A stretch of 64,000 nt of DNA from Cymbidium sinense (GCA_021442155.1 CM038217.1:145635643-145699642); one strand, 5' to 3'; counted from the stretch's first letter, positions 37,121 through 49,202 are shown. Notes: generated by a model not told the origin, from the letters alone. A program made the numbers and translations.

Positions 37121-38300
37121 AGAGCCCGTTGATTGGAAGCATAGGGCTCTCTTCCTTACTGTTTATAAGTTGATAAGATCCTCCTTGGTAGGCCTTATCT
37201 ATGGCAAAAAGGCTTTCCTAAGTGGGTTCAAACTTACCTCCCATCTTTCAACAGGCAATAATTGGTCTCTTTAGAGCAAAAAACAAGCTCTCCTACTTGG
37301 AAAGCTCTAGGACGGACCAACTTGTTATGAGCTTGAATCATTTTGGCCTTGTACAACTCAAGGTTCTAGCATGCCTAGAGGTGTCTCTCTTCCAAACCTT
37401 CGAGCTCTTCTAATAGCAGCTTGGTGTTCTGCTCTGTAGTAATCTGGCTACCTATACCTATCCTTAGTGATGTGAGTTGGACATCTAATGGTAGAATGGA
37501 TTCAGACCCATACAATAAGAAGAATGGGGTAGATTGAGTTAGAGTTAAATGCATTGTGCGGTAGGCCCAGGCTTCAACAAGCGCTCATTCCACCGTAAAC
37601 TTGTTGTTGTCGAGTGTCTTCTTCAATATTTGGATGAGAGTTTTGTTGAATGCTTCTACTAGACTGTTTACCCTCTGGTAGTAGATGCTAGAATATCTTC
37701 AATATATGTTGTGTCTTTGGGCAAAGATGTTGATTTTGGTGCTCTTGAATGCAGTACCATTATTGGATATAATTTATCGAGGCAGCCCAAACCTAAATAC
37801 AATTTGGTTCTTGAAAAAATGGAGCACATGCTGAGTTGAGACCACTCTAAGTGGGATTGTCTTTGCCCACTTGGAAAAGTAATAGGTGGAAACTACAATG
37901 AACCGGTGACCCTTGGAAGAAGAAGGATCGATCGGACCTACTATGTTAGTGCCCCAACACTCAAATGGCCATGAAGCCAAAGTAGGATGTAGAATGTTGG
38001 GTGGTTGATGCAGGACCACACCATCCACCTGATATTGGAGGCATCTCCTAACTACATCCATGCAGTCTATAATCATCGAAGGCCAATAGTATCCTAGTCT
38101 TTTGATATTAGCTTTCATCTTTGGACCATACTGGTGAGCTGTGCATAAACTTGAATGTACCTCAGTCATAATCTTACGGGCTTCATGTTGCCTAAACAAT
38201 GTAATCGTATATGATCAAAAGATTGCTGATACAAGGTGCCACCCATGAGAGCATAAGAGAGAGCTCTATGTTTCACCTGATGGGCTAATGACTTCTCTTG
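37121..38300 (-). pseudogene. Ty3/gypsy integrase remnant, element 1
   Basis: Integrase joins retrotransposon cDNA to host DNA. The longest open piece (37,774-38,199, 141 codons) has the N-terminal zinc-binding region (H-x6-H in HSSLCTAH, then a Cys near RRC; the second Cys of the usual CxxC is Tyr) and the start of the core (GTNIVGPI, HRFIVVSTYYFSKWAK). The first catalytic Asp is Asn (codon 37,945-37,947). Beyond a stop, the second Asp motif reads SNNG (Asp to Asn at 37,762-37,764). The Glu region (VEAFNKTLIQILKKTL) and the tail YGSESILPLDVQ are still readable at 37,390-37,680 with further stops. Both Asp losses are G-to-A type changes, as expected from decay of methylated cytosines. Certainly non-functional. 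Confidence 0.9.
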
Positions 38301-38529
38301 AGGTAGTTTGCCTATGTTTAGGTAATACATGAATGGTTGCCTCTAATCTAACTCATTATCCTCTTTGGCAACGGCAAACTCCCCTTCAAGAGAGAGTCTC
38401 TCAATGAGTTTAGCATTAATAAAGGATAAGACTTGTCTATTTTGAACCCTTATTGGATTAGACTCATCTTCTAGGCATGCCAACTCTTTGGCGAGTTTGG
38501 CCAATCCATCTACTACAACATTATCTCCT

Positions 38530-39062
38530 CAAGGAATCATGTAGATAGTGACCTTTAGGATCTGAGCCAACAACTCCATGGTGTACTTATGGTAATGACG
38601 GAGCTTGGGCTTTAGAACTTTATAGAACCCAGTGATTGGGTTGATTATGAGCTGAGAATTCTCGAAGATGTTGATGTTCTGGACACATAGTGTAATGACT
38701 AACTCTAGACCGGCAATTAAAGCCTCATATTCAGCTTCATTGTTGGTGCATGGATTGAATAGATGATATGAGAATCCATCACATCGTGGTCCGAAGTTAG
38801 GAGGACTATTCCTACCCCTGCCTTCCCTAGAAGAGTAGATCATGGTTCTTCTCCTTTTTGAGAGGAACTCGTACCATCAAAATGCATCTCCCAATGATGA
38901 ATGCTAGTGTCCCCTGAGTTCATGATTTGTTCATCAGGGGGGTCATCACTAAGTGGAGAATCAGCATGAAATGGGTGTGCTGCTAAGAAATCTGCTAGTG
39001 CATGTCCTTTCACATCACAAAGGGGTATGAATGTGATGTCAAACTATGAAAAAATCATGGAC
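38530..39062 (-). pseudogene. Archaeal-type RNase H (aRH) domain remnant, element 1
   Basis: Readable minus-strand blocks in order: WSMIFS-FDITFIPL and KGHALADFLA (the tether upstream of aRH), WEMHFDG with the first catalytic Asp, NNEAEYEALIAGLELV (38,697-38,752) and a basic C-terminal part. RNase H removes the RNA strand during reverse transcription. This second, archaeal-type RNase H is characteristic of the Tat group of plant Ty3/gypsy elements, so it sets the family assignment. Frameshifts separate the WEMHFDG block from the NNEAEYEAL block. The 104-codon ORF at 38,529-38,843 covers the second part. Confidence 0.85.
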
Positions 39063-39065
39063 CAT

Positions 39066-39905
39066 TACACCAACCTTCCAGATAACATTGGTTTCGGATA
39101 ACAAACCAAAAGAATTTTTTTGAAGCTACTCTGAATGCACACTTAAGGGGATTTATTTTTAGCTTAAATTATCTTAACTGTTCAAAAACTACTCTTAAGT
39201 CGAAGAGATGGTCTTCCTTTTCTTTTCTTTGACTACTAGATCATCAACATAGCATTCAACTTGATGATCAATGAGTTCGTTGAAAATCTGAGTCATGGCC
39301 CATTGGTATGTAGCACTAGCATTTTTAAGGCCAAAAAGCATGATCTTATAATAATAGATTCCAATCAATGTTTGAAAAGTAGTGTTTCTTTTATCCTTGG
39401 GGGCCATCTTGATTTGGTTGTAGTCAGATGACCCATCCATAAAGGAGAATACTGCATTAGATGAGGCAATGTCCGCCATTAATTCTAGTACAGGCAGTGG
39501 AAATTCATCTTTAGGACATGCCTTGTTCAGATCCATAAAATCAACACATATATAAATTTGCCCATTCTTTTTCTTAATTAGGATGACACAGGCTAACCAG
39601 GTGGGATATTTTTCTTCCCTGATAAAGCTGGCATCAATCAATTTCTTGATTTTTGAAGTGACATGTTCAATTTTTAATTGCATGCATCTAGGAGCTTACT
39701 TGATAGGATTAACATTAGGTTCTATTACTAGTTTGTAGACTACTACGTCAAGAGATAAATTAAGCATTTCTTAATAACTCCATATAAAGCATTCCTTAAA
39801 CTTGGCTAATAGCCTAATTAATTCATTGGTTTCTTCTTCATTCAGCAAAGAACTGATGTATATCAGGTGTGGATCTTTTTTTGTTCCTAAGTTGATTTCT
39901 TTGAG
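39066..39905 (-). pseudogene. Reverse transcriptase remnant, element 1
   Basis: Copies element RNA into DNA. The open part (39,195-39,683) has the RT fingers and palm: IREEKYPTWLACV, VDFMDLNKACPKDEFPLP, FMDGSSDYNQIKM with the first catalytic Asp, FGLKNASATYQ, and YVDD. Upstream pieces DPHLIYISSLLNEEE and FKECFIWSY are readable with stops to about 39,905. At about 39,205-39,215, in an A/G run, the frame shifts and RT similarity continues in another frame to about 39,085 (NPLKCAFRVASKKF). There the sequence jumps straight into the tether before aRH, so the RT thumb and most of RNase H1, some 200 or more residues, are missing. Not functional. Confidence 0.9.
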
Positions 39906-40797
39906 TTCATCAATGGCTGATTTGATTTCTTCTTCAAACTCTCATGATGCATCTTTGACTTCAGGCTCATTTGGATCATCTAAATTTTTAAACATGCCTC
40001 CTCATAAGAGTTAGCATGATTTGAGAAGAACCTATCAGACCCCAAATGAGTGGTGATGACTAGGCAATGGTTTTTGTCATCAACGAGACCCACTGTGTTG
40101 AATCCTAGTCTTAATCTTGATTGAGAATGTCTGCTTTGGTTGTCCCATAATTTTCAAAGTAGTTGGACCTATGTTTAGACCAAGTATGTGGGATTAATCC
40201 ATTCTTTGCTAAGTTAGTAACACAAGGCAAATACTAATCAAAAGGTTGTTGTATTTAATCTTTATATAAATCATCCTCAAGTTCTACATTGGCTTCTTGA
40301 CTTGAGGATGATGCTCCCAACAAAAACCTCTTCAGCCTCACATCTGTGGATGACTTGGGGGCCTCCTTAACTACCAAACCTTCAACTTTCTGAGAAGAAA
40401 GTGAGATTAAAGCTAAAGTTCCCAACTGGTGCCTCATTATTCTACATAATGATGATTTGGATACATTCCTTCTTTGGTTGGAGGCCTGGTCTTTACCATT
40501 ATTTGGCTCAAACATCACCTTCAAAGGGACTTGCTAAGAGGGGTTGGTCAGCGTGCTAATCACATCCTCCAAACTGGACTCTAAGTCTATATGAATAAAA
40601 GGGCTACTCCTATGAGCTGGAACATAGCTCCTACCAGCTGGCCACCAGCCAGAAGGTCTTCCACCTCTAGAACGGCCTCTGGACTTGCCTCTTCCTCTAC
40701 CTGGTGGAGGTTGAGTCATCCTACCCATGTTTTCATATGGAGAAATAAACTATGGGTGGTATCTAACATCTGGCTCTACCTCTTCCTCGGTGTCTGA
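39906..40797 (-). pseudogene. Protease-RT linker remnant, element 1
   Basis: Degenerate coding sequence between protease and RT. Open pieces are 40,534-40,728, rich in Arg and Gly (PGRGRGKSRGRSRGGRP), and 40,255-40,524, without a recognised domain. In Tat/Ogre elements this interval is a poorly conserved spacer of the polyprotein. The ORFs on the plus strand (39,802-40,014; 40,591-40,797) are shadows. Confidence 0.65.
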
Positions 40798-40839
40798 CTC
40801 TCTCTCCCTTGTACTTTCTTTTTCTTTTTCTTTTTTCTA

Positions 40840-41561
40840 TTATTTTTCTTTTTCAATTTTTTTTTTTGATTTTAAACTTTCACCAAGTTCAAGAGAATAG
40901 ACTTTTTCATTTGGAGGAAGATAGTAGGCTGCATCTTCATAAATCTCGACCTCTCTAACTGAGAATTGCTTCAAGTCTCCTTTGACACAATACTCAATTT
41001 CACATCTTCTAAATTTGATGCACTGATGTAAAAAGGATGGGATCGTGTTGTTTCCATGTATCCAAGGCCTACTGAGCAAAGTAGTGAAAGATATATCTAA
41101 ATCAATTGTATAGAACTTGGCTTCTATCTTTCAGTCATCTATCTCAAGTGGTAACGCTATAAAGCTTAAAGCCCTCTCTCCTTGTTCATTGAATCCTCTT
41201 AACATCATCTGAGCTCCTTAGAGTTTAGAGATCTCGATCCTCAAGTAGGCAAGAGTTTTTAGACTCATAATGTTCACTGATGCACCTGGATCAACTAATA
41301 CCCTCAAGAGTCTGAATCTGCCCATGTCCACTATGATGTAGAGGGGATGGTTGTGCTCTGTTGTCCCCAAAAGAAGGTCTTCATCAGTGAATGTAGCTCC
41401 ACAGGCTTCTCTTGAAAAACATGCCTCCTCTTCAATAGCGGTCAGCTGAGCTAAGCATATTTTTGAATCAAGAAGGGCTTTGATCAATGACTCCCTCATT
41501 TCTTTGGATAAGATAAGGGCATCATATATGCTTAATTTAGCTGACAACTTTCTTAAGTGAG
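40840..41561 (-). pseudogene. Aspartic protease remnant, element 1
   Basis: Cleaves the gag-pol polyprotein. The segment 41,218-41,547 contains KLSIYDALILSKEMRESL, a stretch that normally joins gag to protease, and the active-site strand LVDPGASVNIMS with its Asp present. After two stops the frame resumes with RGFNEQGERAL and then SRPWIHGNNTIPSFLHQCIKF (40,840-41,079), the C-terminal flap region of this protease family. It is cut off from gag by the solo LTR; the protein reading on the two sides of that insertion matches directly across the target duplication. Confidence 0.88.
41558..41561. repeat. Target-site duplication, left copy (TGAG)
   Basis: The four bases before TGTTGACC equal the four bases after CACCA (49,199-49,202). 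Four bases is short for this family (five is usual), but the gag/protease reading supports the position. Confidence 0.7.
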
Positions 41562-41999
41562 TGTTGACCTAATTTTTAGGATGAGCTCTCAACCCCTCCA
41601 TCTTAGACATAAGACTCTTCTTAGACTTTAAGAAATACTTAGTCTCTAGACACATCTAGTGATTAGGTGGACACTCAACCTAGTCTTAGAGACTTATAAG
41701 AGTTAGGCATAGGAATAGGTCATGCCTAGGAAATTTGCCTACCATATAGCTTGAACCAAATTCCTCACTTCTTTCGTTCAAGTCAATCTTAAGTTAATTC
41801 TAACTTAACTAATTTTCTCCAAACTCAAATCAATTCCAAATAATTGAAATCCATGATCAATTTCAAATGATTGAAGCTTATAAATTCAAATTCCAAGCTC
41901 AAAATATTTCCTAAGTCCTTTAATTCCCTCTCATGGACTTAGCCTAAATCAAGTTCAAATCACTTCAAATTTAAGAAATTTTCTCATAACCCATTATAT

Positions 42000-42210
42000 T
42001 CTCATTTATATTCAGATATATAAATGAAATATAAATTCAAATCAATCAAACTAAAACCAAATAAAAAATCTTTCCTAAGTCCTTAGATTCCTTCTTATGG
42101 ACTTAGCCTAAATCAAATCCAAGTCAATTCAAATTCATGAAATTTTCTTATAACCCATTTATATTTTCATTTATATTCACATATATAAATGAAATATAAA
42201 TTCAAACAAC
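42000..42210. repeat. AT-palindrome tandem repeat, two units (solo LTR)
   Basis: Palindromes near 42,010 and 42,180, about 170 bp apart, matching the variable repeat of the other LTRs. Confidence 0.7.
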
Positions 42211-42539
42211 CAAAACCAACTCCAAAAGCCAAACTCAAATTCAATCAAAATCCAACCTAAACCTTTCAAGTCAGAATCTTAAACTTAGCCAAATCAATTT
42301 TAAATCAAGCCAAACTCTTGATTTTTTTTCTTCATGATCCAATCAATCCTTCAATCATGAATCTAAATACAAATATAAATTTCAATCACCAAACCAAAAC
42401 TAAATCCAAAAATCAAACCCAAGTCAAACTCATGTTCACCCTTTGAACTTGAAATTGTCAAATGAATCAAAACCCATTTGACTTTGGTTGCAAATGGATT
42501 TATATTTCAATCATAAATCCATATCTGAGTTTAATCAAA

Positions 42540-43400
42540 CTCCAATCAAGCTTTGACCAAGCCATTTTACCTACTTAGGCTCTCTTGACCCAAAGTGACC
42601 TAAAGTACCCTTATGAAACAAATTCTAATCCTAACCAAATTGGATTGAACTAAGCCCACCTAAGCCTCACATTATGAGCAACAATCATCATAAGATGATC
42701 AATTACTCAAATTGGGTCAAACCAAGCAAAACCAAAGGGTTGATCAAGTCAACACTTAGCCAAAATGAAACCCAACATAGCCAAAATCCACCATAGGCCA
42801 AATTGATTGAAACCATTGATCAAAACTCATTCATGACAAATGTTTGAACTTGACCAAGTCAACATCTGAGTTTAACCTAGCCCAATTGGCCACTTGACCC
42901 AAGTTGACCCAACTTGACCTAAAAAGTCAAAATATGTCAAAACTTGATCTAAGCCAAGTTGATTGAAACCAATGGGTCAAGTTCATTCCAAAATGATTGT
43001 TGAACTTAACCAAAGCCTCAATTGTCCAACTTGACCTAACCTAGCCTAATTGACCTTGAACCCAACTTGACCTAAAGGGTCAAATTTAGCCAAAATGAAA
43101 TTAAGCCAAAATTGATTGAAAATAAAGATACCAATCCATTTCATATGACCAACCAAACATAAACCAACCCATGACCTAACCCAAATAGGTCAAATTGGTC
43201 AAATTGGTCAACTTGACCCATTTGACCTAAATGAACTCAATTGCACCAAAACCAAATATAAACCAAATTGAATCAAACCAAAGCCACCAAAACATTTCAA
43301 ATGGTCATATGAACTTGACCCAACCCTTAGTTTGACCCAATTTGACCAATTGGTCAACTTGACGCAAGTTGACCCATTTTGACCTAAATGGGTCAACATG
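42540..43400 (+). promoter_or_regulatory. TTGACC array in U3, solo LTR
   Basis: TTGACC/GGTCAA cores recur throughout, for example six or more between 43,310 and 43,400, including GGTCAACTTGAC. They lie 0.5-1.3 kb upstream of the TATA-like palindrome. Confidence 0.5.
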
Positions 43401-43857
43401 AGCCAAATCATATTAAACCAACTCCAAATCCATTAAAACTTGGCTCAACCCATTTTTCAATCATACTAAACATATTCAAATTGAAACCCAAGACAAATGA
43501 CTATTTTACCCTTAGTTCAAAGAGTACATTTTGGCCAAATTCACTTGGATTTGGTCAAATCCTCTTCATGACCACTTGGCACCCTCTTAGTGGACCAAGT
43601 AGACACTAGTGAATGTGGTGCACTTAACCCAATGGGTTTGGGTCAGCCCAACCCAACTTAAGGCTAAAAATGACCACTTGCATAAAATTAAGCACATGGA
43701 ATCCCTCCTTCACTTGATTTAAGCACATGGGAGCTCCACTACTCCACTCCTCAAGCCAAACTGAATGCAAAGACACCTCTAATAGCCTAACAAACACACT
43801 CAAGGTGGTCAATTTGATCAAAATGGTAAGCTCCTTCATGGCTGTCTGATTGCTCTA

Positions 43858-43877
43858 AGGGGAGATATACTCCCTCT
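43858..43877 (+). promoter_or_regulatory. Palindromic TATA-like element, solo LTR
   Basis: GGGGAG-ATATA-CTCCCT, at the same U3/leader border as in the other six copies. Confidence 0.45.
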
Positions 43878-44222
43878 AATTTCACTTGGATTTCATTCTA
43901 GCACACTTGATTGAACTTAGGGAAGCCAGAGCAAACATTTGGAACTCTCCCCAAGCTCTCACAAGCAACTTGAACTTCTCCATTTCTCAGTTTCTCAAAC
44001 TGAAAATAGGGGAACTCAAGTTGAAATCCAACTTACTCCACACTCAATACCAAGCCAATTACTCCTTTGAACACCCTCAGAGGATCAAATCAAACTCACT
44101 CCAAGCTTCATTGAAGTTCCTAAGGCAATTGAGGAGTACTCTTGACCAAGATCAAGCTCAAGTGAAGGTGAAGTTGGCCTCTAAAAAGATCTACCCAATT
44201 TCAACACCTCAAAACTTCAACA

Positions 44223-44295
44223 AAGCTTCATCTCTACTAGATGAAGCTTCTCCAAGGGAATTGAGCACCGGTGATAGCCTCCGGTGAGGTAAGCC
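44223..44295 (+). promoter_or_regulatory. Leader hairpins and splice-donor-like site, solo LTR
   Basis: AAGCTTCAT and ATGAAGCTT form a perfect 9-bp stem (44,223-44,249), followed by ACCGG-TGATAGCCT-CCGGT (44,267-44,285) and GAGGTAAGCC, a good match to a plant 5' splice site. It is about 0.4 kb downstream of the TATA-like palindrome. A spliced leader is inferred. Confidence 0.45.
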
Positions 44296-44691
44296 ATTAA
44301 ACCGAGCTCAATTTAGCCATGGTTTGGTCTTTTGTGAAGTGAAGTTTTATCTCATTAGAATCTAGCCGTTATATGTAATATCTCTTGCATGATGATGGTG
44401 TGGGTTAAATTTGAGATCAATCTGAGCTTAATCAAGCTCGGATCATGCCATGGAAGATGGACGATGCCCATCTCCCACAGGTGATCTTAGGGAAGAATCA
44501 TCGGTCATCCATCCACACATTTTGGATGGACGGCCATGATTAAAACATGTAGGATCCACAGATCATCCATTAAGTACCACATATCTAACCTTAGCCATCT
44601 GATCCTTGATCGGATGGACGAGGAGAAAGCACGTAGCGCCGCCGCTGATACGACAATATGATGTAATAACTTAAGTGACCATTCCTGTCAT

Positions 44692-44731
44692 GCCATATGG
44701 AAAGCGTGCACCGCGTCAACCTCCACGTGGC
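44692..44731. promoter_or_regulatory. CACGTG-type inverted repeat, solo LTR
   Basis: GCCATATGGA and TCCACGTGGC around an AAGCGTGCACCGCGTCAACC loop. Confidence 0.5.
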
Positions 44732-47700
44732 ACTGACGAGATTAGTCACACAATTAGGCAATTTAAGTACTTAATTAATCATGAAAATACAAAATATTCA
44801 TATCTAAGTGTAGAAAAATCAAAAAATATGAAATAAATTGCATTGAAAGATAATTGAATCTAGAATATTATAAAATTGATTTTAAAAGATTTTGAATACT
44901 ATTATTTTTTGGATTTGGGTTTATTGGGAATTTGATTTTGCTAATTACTCTCTAATTACCCCCACTGATTAATTCCAAACTTCTTATGTATGATTAATGG
45001 GATGACTTCCACCTCCCCTAATTTTCTTGGGATTTATTGATGGTTTAATTAGAGGAATTGCTAGATTAATTTCTAATTACCTTCTTAATGTAATTAAGCC
45101 TAATTAAGTGTGTAATCAGTGGTATAAATCATTGATTGAGTTAATTATGGTTTGTTTAAATGAATAGGAGGTTTATGTAATAATTTTGGGATGTTTTCCC
45201 TAAGCTATTCCTTAAACCCTCTCTTTCTTCCTTAATTTAAATTCAATTAAGGTTAATCCACTAATTATATACCTAATTAATTTGATAAAATTCTAAAACC
45301 TTCCAAAACTTAACCAATTCACTTTGGGCAGATGCTTAGGTGTTCAATAACCTAAGTAAATTAAGGAAATCAAAATCTAACTCATATGTGTGAGAAGGAT
45401 AATGAAATTACTTAACTTAAACCCCTTAGCTTAATAAATCATTAATCATGAGCCAAATGCATTAGGCCCTTTTCTTCTTAGATGCATTACTAATTTAAAT
45501 TCCTTGTGTGGTTTTTATGTCATATCATTGGCTCATAATTATTTGATTAAGTATGCTAAGGTGGTGTAGGCAAGGGGTAATTAACACACTTAATTCACAC
45601 CTTAACCTAAATAAAGTATAAAAATCACTTAATGATCCTAAGAACAAACTAAATTAACTCATATGTGGGGGAATTGGGTTAGGACCAGAAAATATTCTTT
45701 CACATTTCTCAAATCAAATATAAAGCAAATTCAAAATAAAAATCACATTAAACAAACTTTGATTCACTTTGAACTTTCTTGTTTCATAGGTTTGTCTTTA
45801 AGAATTAATTAGGGTGAATGAATTCACATTGCTTTCATCACTTTATTTATTTCCTAGCATGTTAAATTTGTATGTCATATGAAATTCATGCATTCATACT
45901 TTTTTAAAAATCAAGTTAAAAATAAAATATTTTCTTTATGTCAAATTACATGTTTTGGCTAAAGTAAAATATGAATGGCTATTATCACTACTAAATCCCA
46001 AACTATTTTCAAAATCTATGAATCAAACACCTAAAATTGAAAGTGTGCTAGTTATAATTATTTATAAGCTTGCATGTGGATATAAATATGAAGATGTGCA
46101 TAGTGTGGCTTTCCTTCTCTTTTCTTTTAGCATAGTTTTGAATAGGATTTGGCAAAGTGTATAGTTCATTTGAAAAGAACACAACCCTTGCCTAACCCCA
46201 TTCCTATCCATTCCTATGTTATTACCTAAGAAGGACATCCACACTTGTACATATAAATTGCATAAACAAATAAAAACTTTTTGCATCTTTATTTTTCCAT
46301 CAATTTCTTTTGTACATGTGTTTGTATTTAAGGAAAGTGGTATATTAGTTTGGACAACCTTGGGGTTGTGAGGATTTAAGTAGCCCTAAGTAGGTCTTCT
46401 ACCTTACACCCCTGTTGCTAACAATGGCATCGTACTCACTTATGTCTTTCATACATACACATGTGCATGTGAATAATGGATAAAAGAAACCCCTCTTTTG
46501 TACTTAATGAAAAATCATGCGTCATAAAGCATTCCAATTTGCTTAAGTAACATTTCTTAGCATTCATCATAAAGTGTGCAAAACATTTCCATTTGTATGT
46601 ATAGATTTGCTTAGGATTCATTCATATGCATGTTATACATGTTGGGAAAGAAATGAAGTGATGTGTGTTTTCTGATATTAATTCACTTTACTCAATCTTA
46701 AAATGCTTTTCTTTTTTAATAGGCTTGTTTAGGGAAAATCTAAACTTAGGATTAATTAAAACACATAATAAAACATTCACTAAACAAAATTAAACATGAA
46801 TATGCTTTAAAAATTACTTAGGGTAGGGAAGGAAAGAGAAGTTCTCTTCTCTTTTCTCTCTCTTTATAACCTTTAGTAATTAAGTAGGTTCATTTAAACC
46901 AAACAAAAATATTCAAATAAAATTAACCCAAATCAACTAAACAACTTAAATGAAATCACCCATCTAAGTTGAACATCTTCACACCTAAGCTTTAAAGCCA
47001 TAGCTAAACGTACCACACAAACCTTTTAAAGCACGCACAATAGACTAAGTAACCATTTCTAACTTTATGTTAGGGCAGTGCATGGTTTGATGTTTGCTTT
47101 TATTTTGTGATGTATTGTTTCTAGTCTATATGTTAGGGTGAATGTGTGTAGAATGAATGGTAGGACGATCTTAGTCTAACCATTATCTTCTACAGGGGAT
47201 TGTGCTTAAGGGGAGTTGTAATAAAAATATATCTACTTTGTTATGTAGGTGCTTATACCCCAAAGCATAATTTAATAGACCATGTGGGCTTGGTTACTCG
47301 TGTGTGGGGTGCTAAGTCCAATATACATGCTTGGATTTATATGGTTTGTTTAGTTAATCTCTATTTTACAGGTGTTAGTTAGATTTACTTTCCCTCTCCA
47401 TGTAATTTTTGCAATTAGCATTTTGGAATGAATGTTATGGGGGATTATGATGAATATTGGTCATAAGATCTCATCCTATATACCATGTGAAGTCTTTGGA
47501 GAAACCACCTTCCAACCATCTAAAAGAAGGAACCAAATGAAGAAAGATGAAAGATGAAAGAAGAAAGAAGAAAAGAAGAAAAGAAGAAAATGAAGACCCT
47601 CATAACATGAATTTCCTTACTTTATTGTAATTAATTCATTTGTAATCCGAGTTATATAAGAGTAGAGCTTAGCTACCCAACTTATTTTTGGGCTTGTGTG

Positions 47701-49198
47701 GTGGTGCCTAACCACAAATGGCATTTTATTCTTTTGTGTTAGCTTTATGAAATATTTGATATTTTATTTAACTTGTGCATTAAGATGGCATATTTTCCTA
47801 GTTTCTTTCTTGCTTGATGTATGATTTGGATGACGATTAGGCTCTTAGGAAAAAATAAATCTTCTATCAAATTAAACAACTCAAAATTAGAAATAAATAA
47901 CTTATAACATCACCTAAAGCTTAGGCTAAAAATTAAAGATAACAGAATTAGCAACCACTTAGTTGGATGAGTATTTCTTTTCTAGCATCATGCATAAAAG
48001 CATATAATTTCACTCTTGATTCGAGGGCTTCCACCTTTGCCAGAGAACTTGGCTTGACCTATGAGATCCATGGTGGAAACACACCTCCCCTTTCTCACTG
48101 ATTTTGGCCCATAATCTAACTTCTCATGCATTAGGCATATGAATCCTATAAGCCTGAGTCAAATGATTGTCCAAAAATAAAAGTAAAAATGTAATATGTT
48201 TTGCATTAGATCTAGGTCATTTTTCATGCCCTTACATGATCTACTCTCTTAGGGAGTGAGTTTAAGGACTTAGTCTCTTTCTAAAATAAATAATAATCTT
48301 GTTATCTCGGATAAACATATGACTTGCCTACATGAATTTAAAATCGTAGGAGGAGTTAGTTGGCTACCACCCCTAGGTGGTTGTAAGTCCAATAGTCAGG
48401 TGGTTTATCCTCTCTTGTAAAGGTAAACCAACTACCCATTTTTACCTTAGATTTAGGTCATACTTTTAGCCCTCGCCAAAGCTCCCTAGATTTAAGTTCT
48501 GAGATTGCTTTTACCCTTTGCAGGCCATAAGTATAAATTCTCACCTCTTAGGAATTTTCATAGCCTTGTACTATAGAATTGTAAGCCCTAGCATCCTAAT
48601 AAAAAAATTTAACTCAAATAAATTAATTCAAATTTCTAAAATATAAAGCCCAACCATAGGGTAGTTTGGGATGCTTACTAGGCTTCCTAGTATCTTAAGC
48701 ATCCCCTACTTGTTTCCATTTGGCTTCGATAAGAACTCACTCCTCTTGATCGATCTCACTTTACTTTATAAAAATGAACTAATTTTGAATCTTTAGAGAC
48801 AACGATCATTTACCTTAATCGAGAGTATTCCTAAGAAACCTCATTCCTTATAATGTAATTAACTATAGAGGCTTGCCTCCATAGGAAACTTAATGAACTA
48901 AATTTAAAATAAATCCTACTTCAGTTTTTCATGTAAATTAGGGGAAGAATCTCTAGTACATATGCAAACCCATTATCCATAAGAGTCCTTATTGAGGTGA
49001 TTAGGTCCATAGTAGGGTGGCGACTTCTATCTTTCAAGATAGTACACCTCTCCTCAATATTGTACCCAATCACCCTGATAATAATATCTATGGATCTAGG
49101 AGGTGTCCAAATACAAAAGAGTATATTTCTATCTTCATTTTATTTCACATAGATTGAAGATGGAAGTATACATCTTAAAAGATGAAACTTTTTCACCA

Positions 49199-49202
49199 TG
49201 AG
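49199..49202. repeat. Target-site duplication, right copy (TGAG)
   Basis: Partner of 41,558-41,561; together they mark the solo LTR insertion. Confidence 0.7.

Larger units (their letters stand above)
41562..49198 (+). mobile_element. Complete solo LTR inserted between gag and protease
   Basis: An intact LTR-only insertion of 7,637 bp, TGTTGACC...TTTCACCA, flanked by the direct repeat TGAG (41,558-41,561 and 49,199-49,202). On the two flanks the gag reading (to ...VLAH on the minus strand) and the protease reading (LRKLSAK...) meet without loss, which fixes both ends. Contents in sense order: AT palindromes (42,000-42,210), TTGACC array (42,540-43,400), TATA-like palindrome (43,858-43,877), leader (43,878-44,290), CACGTG repeat (44,692-44,731), conserved box (46,330-46,445), GGGGTGCT segment (47,190-47,310), purine tract (47,525-47,590) and 3' part. 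ORFs within, including the 133-codon one at 43,886-44,287 that lacks an ATG start, are not convincing genes. Confidence 0.9.

Noticed and set aside
40591..40797. Plus-strand ORF opposite the Arg/Gly-rich piece
   Set aside because: Shadow of the minus-strand polyprotein linker; no similarity recognised.
36104..41561. Endogenous plant pararetrovirus instead of a retrotransposon
   Set aside because: An integrase core follows RNase H, and LTRs and a primer-binding site are present. The order protease-RT-RNase H-integrase is that of Ty3/gypsy elements.
43886..44287. 133-codon plus-strand ORF in the leader of the solo LTR as a possible new protein
   Set aside because: It starts at TTG, not ATG, and the matching leaders at 19,830-20,160 and 22,810-23,215 have stops and frameshifts. 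No domain is recognisable. More likely a chance open frame.
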